Below the pieces are notes generated by a model, which was not told the origin of the DNA, did not search any database, and was given only the letters and a program-made list of their open reading frames with translations. Shown one piece after another: positions 6,918 through 8,849 of a stretch of DNA of 8,849 bases. Position 1 is the first letter of the stretch; each line of letters opens with the position of its first letter. Source of the stretch: Desulfovibrio sp. (GTDB lineage Bacteria > Desulfobacterota > Desulfovibrionia > Desulfovibrionales > Desulfovibrionaceae); NCBI GenBank assembly GCA_022837365.1, contig JALHHV010000059.1, positions 1 through 8,849 on the forward strand, given 5' to 3'. The position numbers and the translations under genes were made by a program.

Positions 6918-6947
6918 GTCATAGGAAGACGTTAAGAAAGATGTCAA
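6918..6947 (-). promoter_or_regulatory. Promoter for the EF-G-like gene
   Basis: On the minus strand a perfect TTGACA (6947-6942) is followed by 18 nt and TATGAC (6923-6918, four of six consensus positions). This falls in a local low-GC island (about 6905-6955). The predicted start is near 6911. The next gene in that direction is the EF-G-like gene, 340 nt away. Confidence 0.55.
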
Positions 6948-6980
6948 GGGCAATCTGGACAGCGCCCCGGCGATCCGCGT

Positions 6981-6998
6981 CCCGCAACGGTTTGCGGG
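6981..6998. other. Short perfect hairpin in the 6948-7145 spacer
   Basis: CCCGCAA (6981-6987) and TTGCGGG (6992-6998) are perfect 7-bp arms around CGGT. There is no T-tract on either strand. It sits upstream of the EF-G promoter and upstream of the plus-strand gene at 7146. No function is assigned. Confidence 0.3.
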
Positions 6999-7021
6999 CG
7001 TCGCCCTGCCTGGGGGGGGAT

Positions 7022-7047
7022 GGGGCGTGTCGGACGGGGCGTGTCGG
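7022..7047. repeat. Short tandem repeat, 12-bp unit at 14-bp period
   Basis: GGGGCGTGTCGG occurs at 7022-7033 and again at 7036-7047, separated by AC, with a partial third copy (GGGGC) beginning after GT. The period of 14 bp is constant across the copies. It lies in the non-coding spacer about 100 nt before the gene at 7146. It could be slippage in GC-rich DNA or a pair of protein-binding half sites. Confidence 0.5.
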
Positions 7048-7070
7048 GTGGGGCTTCGGCGGGACGGGGT

Positions 7071-7103
7071 GCCGGTCGGCACGGACCGGTTCCGCCGACC
7101 GGC
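7071..7103. other. Large stem-loop just upstream of the membrane-protein gene
   Basis: GCCGGTCGGC (7071-7080) and GCCGACCGGC (7094-7103) are perfect 10-bp complementary arms around a 13-nt loop that itself contains ACCGGT. Flanking GGGG (7066-7069) and CCCC (from 7104) can extend the stem past one mismatched base. On the plus strand only TT follows, so it is a poor terminator. It ends about 30 nt before the ribosome-binding site of the gene at 7146, where it could affect translation or mRNA stability. Confidence 0.4.
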
Positions 7104-7145
7104 CCCCCTTGCGCGAGGCACACCTTTCGCGGCATGGAGTATGAC

Positions 7146-7658
7146 ATGATACGCGGCTTGATTCTGGGCGGCCTGTTCGTCCTCCTGATCTACCTGCTGT
7201 TGCGCTATGTGTGGCGGACCCGCCCGGAAAACCCGCGCGACGTGCTGCGCGAGGAACTTTCGCGCCGCCGGGCCGTGGGCGAAAGCGCCACGGGCATGGC
7301 CGAACGGCTGCGCGACGTGGCCCGCGAGCGGTTGCGCCCGGTGGCCGCCGCCCTTGCCGAAATGCGCGAGGAATTGCCGGAGGACCAGCGCTTCGAGGTG
7401 CGGGACGACGGCGACACCCTGACCGTGGAGGCGGGCGGGCGGACCATCGTGGTCACCCACAACGCGCTCACGGTGCTGCTGGGCGACCGCGACGGCGGGG
7501 GCCGCCCCGGCGGGGACGGCGTCCGCCGCCCCCTGCGCGACGAGCGCTACGGCATCCGCGTGGACGGCGCCCTCGAGGAGCACGCCGACCTTGCCGGAAC
7601 GGTGCGGCGGCTGGCCTCGCTCATTGCCGACGCGGTGGCCGGGCGGCCATCCACGTAG
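7146..7658 (+). CDS. Hypothetical membrane-anchored protein
   Basis: This 170-residue protein is not one I recognise. Residues 4-23 (GLILGGLFVLLIYLLLRYVW) form a single hydrophobic segment followed by RTRPENPRD, so a signal anchor with a cytoplasmic C-terminal part is plausible. Residues 30-80 are charged and probably helical, possibly coiled. About 82-112 look like beta strands (FEVRDDGDTLTVEAGGRTIVVTH), 115-128 are a Gly/Arg-rich loop, and a helix closes the chain. I prefer the ATG at 7146 because GGAG lies 6 nt upstream and the hydrophobic segment follows at once. An in-frame ATG at 7134 lacks such a site. It is on the same strand as the redoxin/reductase pair, 120 nt upstream, and may share their transcript. 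There is no sequence evidence for a redox role. Confidence 0.7.
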   Translation: MIRGLILGGLFVLLIYLLLRYVWRTRPENPRDVLREELSRRRAVGESATGMAERLRDVARERLRPVAAALAEMREELPEDQRFEVRDDGDTLTVEAGGRTIVVTHNALTVLLGDRDGGGRPGGDGVRRPLRDERYGIRVDGALEEHADLAGTVRRLASLIADAVAGRPST

Positions 7659-7778
7659 AGGAGGGGGTCTCCGGCCCGGCGCATTGCCCGCGCCCGACTG
7701 CACCCGGCTGCGCCCGGTCACGCCCCTTGCCCGGTTCCATCGAACGATGCGGCGCGCGCGCCGAACGAGGTATCCATC

Positions 7779-8042
7779 ATGTCCGACGACTCCAACGAAG
7801 TGAAACTGTTCGCCCTGTCCACCTGCATCCACTGCAAGAATACCAAGCAGTACCTTGAAGAGCACGGCGTGGACTACAAGTGCGTGTTCGTGGACCAGCT
7901 GGAAGGCGACGAGCGCAAGGCGGTGCTGGAGGAAATCCGCGCCCACAATCCCAAGCTGTCCTTCCCCACCCTGGTCTGCGGCAACGGCCGCGTCATCGTG
8001 GGCTTTCACAAGGAAGACATCAAGGAGGCGCTTGACCTATGA
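7779..8042 (+). CDS. Glutaredoxin/NrdH-like redoxin (CxxC)
   Basis: This is a small 87-residue thioredoxin-fold dithiol protein that should shuttle electrons to disulfides in the cytoplasm. It has the beta1 strand VKLFAL, the active site C16-I-H-C19, and the cis-proline loop S61-F-P63-T that faces it. It ends in the short GFHKEDIKEAL helix, typical of glutaredoxin domains (PF00462-like). CIHC is unlike the usual glutaredoxin CPYC and thioredoxin CGPC. C35 and C67 are extra cysteines. A GAGG lies about 8 nt before the ATG. The next gene, a ferredoxin-dependent disulfide reductase catalytic subunit, overlaps by ATGA, so this redoxin is probably its electron acceptor rather than a glutathione-driven glutaredoxin. 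Glutathione binding is not evident. The partner assignment is inference from the overlap. Confidence 0.88.
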   Translation: MSDDSNEVKLFALSTCIHCKNTKQYLEEHGVDYKCVFVDQLEGDERKAVLEEIRAHNPKLSFPTLVCGNGRVIVGFHKEDIKEALDL

Positions 8043-8383
8043 GCGGCCCCGCAACCGCCCAGGCGCTGCACGACATGCTGCGCAAGATTCAGGAACCCAA
8101 GGGATACTTCTTCAACAAGGACATGGACATGACCATGCCCCTGCTGGAAAGCCTGCTGGTGAACAAGGAACGCTACGGCTACATGGCCTGCCCCTGCCGC
8201 CTGGCCCTCGGCGAGTTCGAGAAGGACCGCGACATCGTCTGTCCCTGCGTGTACCGCGAGGAGGACGTGAAGGAATTCGGGGCCTGCTTCTGCGGGCTGT
8301 ACGTGTCGCAAGCCTGGAACGACGGCGAGATTCCCCACGAGGTGGTGCCGGAGAGGCGGCCGCCGGAGAAATTGTTTGGGTAG
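8039..8383 (+). CDS. Ferredoxin:thioredoxin (disulfide) reductase, catalytic subunit
   Basis: This is a 114-residue FeS enzyme subunit that transfers electrons from ferredoxin through a [4Fe-4S] cluster to an adjacent disulfide and then to a thioredoxin-fold partner. All six cysteines are present: C51-P-C53, C68-P-C70 and C83-F-C85, giving CPC-x14-CPC-x12-CFC. Plant and cyanobacterial FTR uses CPC-x16-CPC-x8-CHC, so spacing differs and the histidine next to the cluster is Phe. This layout is what I recall for bacterial and archaeal stand-alone ferredoxin:disulfide reductases. The start overlaps the redoxin stop (ATGA at 8039-8042), and AGGAGG lies 10 nt upstream inside the redoxin gene, implying translational coupling. 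No variable (alpha) subunit gene is nearby. A strong terminator follows 44 nt later. Confidence 0.9.
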   Translation: MSGPATAQALHDMLRKIQEPKGYFFNKDMDMTMPLLESLLVNKERYGYMACPCRLALGEFEKDRDIVCPCVYREEDVKEFGACFCGLYVSQAWNDGEIPHEVVPERRPPEKLFG

Positions 8384-8426
8384 TCCCGCCACCTGATGCA
8401 TGCCTTGGCTATCGGTCATCAACATG

Positions 8427-8466
8427 AAACGCCGCCGGATTCCCTCGGGAGTCCGGCGGCGTTTTT
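8427..8466 (+). terminator. Intrinsic terminator after the reductase gene
   Basis: AAACGCCGCCGGA (8427-8439) pairs perfectly with TCCGGCGGCGTTT (8452-8464), and TCCC/GGGA continues the stem inward almost to the tip. Five Ts (8462-8466) follow on the plus strand. On the minus strand the stem is followed by only three Ts, so it may also serve the convergent kinase gene, at lower strength. Confidence 0.9.
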
Positions 8467-8504
8467 GTGTTGTTTGTTTGGGCCGGGCGTGTGGGTATCC
8501 GCTA

Positions 8505-8719
8505 GGGCCTGTTGCCACTATGAGGGATTTTGTTCTCTGCCAAGGAAGAATGGTTTTTTATGGAGGGAGTATACTTTTGTGGTATTCGACCGAAATAAAA
8601 AACATTCTGACATCTCTGCTCTCGATGCCCGTAGAGCTCGCACACTCGCCCAACGGGCACGCTTCGCGCCCTTCGGGTCGGTCCGGCAGAGGGCAAAAGG
8701 CCCATAGTGGTGCAGGCCC
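8505..8719. mobile_element. MITE-like element with terminal inverted repeats and TA duplication
   Basis: The first 37 nt (8505-8541) and the reverse complement of the last 35 nt (8685-8719) agree at 29 of 37 aligned columns with two one-base gaps. Shared blocks in order are GGGCCTG, CCACTATG, GG, TTTTG and CTCTGCC. TA flanks both ends (8503-8504 and 8720-8721), as expected for a TA target duplication. The 215-bp span is too short for a transposase and shows no coding frame of note, so it would need a transposase in trans. TA duplication points to IS630/Tc1-mariner-like or some IS5-group enzymes, and the parent is unidentified. The left interior is A/T-rich, unlike its surroundings. It sits between the shared terminator region and the kinase stop codon. 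Only one copy is visible, so mobility is inferred. Confidence 0.7.
8549..8606. repeat. A/T-rich inner inverted repeat of the MITE-like element
   Basis: AATGGTTTTTTAT (8549-8561) and ATAAAAAACATT (8595-8606) are complementary over 12 bp except for one bulged G. The 33-nt loop contains GTATAC and a GGTAT echo. With the terminal repeats this gives the element two separate inverted repeat systems. Confidence 0.6.
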
Positions 8720-8849
8720 TATGCGCCGAAGGCGGCCGCATGCCGCGCCTCAAACTGTTCCGGCGTGAAGGCGTGTTCCTGGGTGCCGTAGTGCTCCACG
8801 CAGAAGCTGGCGCAGGTGGCGCCCATGCGGGCGGCCTCCACCACGTCCC
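8719..8849 (-). CDS. PfkB-family sugar kinase, C-terminal fragment (5' part outside window)
   Basis: The minus strand is open from the window edge to TAG at 8721-8719. The last 43 residues include VVEAARMGATCASFCVEHYG and then TQEHAFTPEQFEARHAAAFGA. The pattern of a helix with Gly-Ala, then ASFCVE..GTQ, then a short helix, is the usual C-terminal end of PfkB/ribokinase-family carbohydrate or nucleoside kinases. The catalytic GAGD region lies outside the window. Substrate cannot be told from this part. Its stop codon is made by the TA target site plus the first G of the inverted-repeat element, and the uninterrupted site (TA followed by GCGG) would also read TAG. The gene is therefore probably intact despite the insertion. 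Confidence 0.6.
   Translation of the reverse strand, partial: DVVEAARMGATCASFCVEHYGTQEHAFTPEQFEARHAAAFGA

Noticed and set aside
6530..6922. A 130-codon minus-strand frame in the EF-G-like leader.
   Set aside because: Its start overlaps the candidate -10 box, it has no ribosome-binding site, its composition is Thr/Arg/Pro-rich, and it runs into the EF-G-like gene in another frame.
7134..7145. An earlier in-frame ATG (7134) for the membrane protein.
   Set aside because: It lacks a well-placed ribosome-binding site, and its own ATGGAG supplies the site for the ATG at 7146.
6573..8009. An N-terminal extension of about 479 residues on the EF-G-like protein, since the frame stays open.
   Set aside because: It runs antisense through the well-supported redoxin and membrane-protein genes, has low-complexity composition, and the ATG at 6572 has a good ribosome-binding site just before the P-loop.
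8396..8768. Plus-strand frames of 103 and 122 codons running over the terminator and the inverted-repeat element.
   Set aside because: They cross a strong intrinsic terminator and the MITE-like element, lack ribosome-binding sites and show no family resemblance.
1..8849. CRISPR arrays, tRNA or rRNA genes, phage genes or a defence/secretion system.
   Set aside because: No spaced direct-repeat arrays, cloverleaf-like or rRNA-like sequence, and no phage or defence protein motifs were seen on either strand.

Overview
This is a high-GC bacterial window with dense coding and good Shine-Dalgarno sites. The gene content best fits an anaerobic deltaproteobacterium of the Desulfovibrio/Nitratidesulfovibrio type: a ferredoxin-linked disulfide reductase catalytic subunit beside a glutaredoxin-like redoxin, an EF-G paralogue, RNase J and a FemAB-type ligase. 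The assignment rests on remembered protein similarity and gene content, not on a search.

Right-to-left (minus-strand) block, 1-4313. In transcription order it holds a GntR/FCD regulator (4313-3555), hydroxypyruvate isomerase hyi (3487-2696), a FemAB-family peptidyltransferase (2575-1418), tartronate semialdehyde reductase garR (1335-439), and the first 46 codons of RNase J (140-1, running off the window). Hyi and GarR form a two-step route: hydroxypyruvate to tartronate semialdehyde to D-glycerate. The regulator probably controls them. An 8-bp-armed palindrome just upstream of its start is a good operator candidate. The FemAB gene is an unexpected guest between two steps of one pathway.

Middle, 4314-7145. 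A perfect GC-rich hairpin (4421-4450) separates the regulator's promoter region from a 688-residue EF-G-like GTPase (6572-4506). That protein keeps the five-domain layout of EF-G but has non-canonical switch I and G3 motifs. A promoter with a perfect TTGACA box lies about 340 nt upstream of its start, which would give a long untranslated leader. The rest of the non-coding stretch up to 7145 holds GC-rich hairpins and a short tandem repeat.

Right part, plus strand, 7146-8466. A small membrane-anchored protein of unknown function is followed by a CxxC glutaredoxin-like redoxin and the catalytic subunit of a ferredoxin:thioredoxin/disulfide reductase. The last two overlap by ATGA and are probably a functional pair carrying electrons from ferredoxin to a dithiol. 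A strong intrinsic terminator follows.

Right edge. A 215-bp element with about 37-bp imperfect terminal inverted repeats and a TA duplication (8503-8721) looks like a MITE. It sits exactly in the stop codon of a convergent sugar-kinase gene (PfkB family, C-terminus only) and regenerates that stop. It is the least ordinary object in the window and no coding annotation accounts for it.
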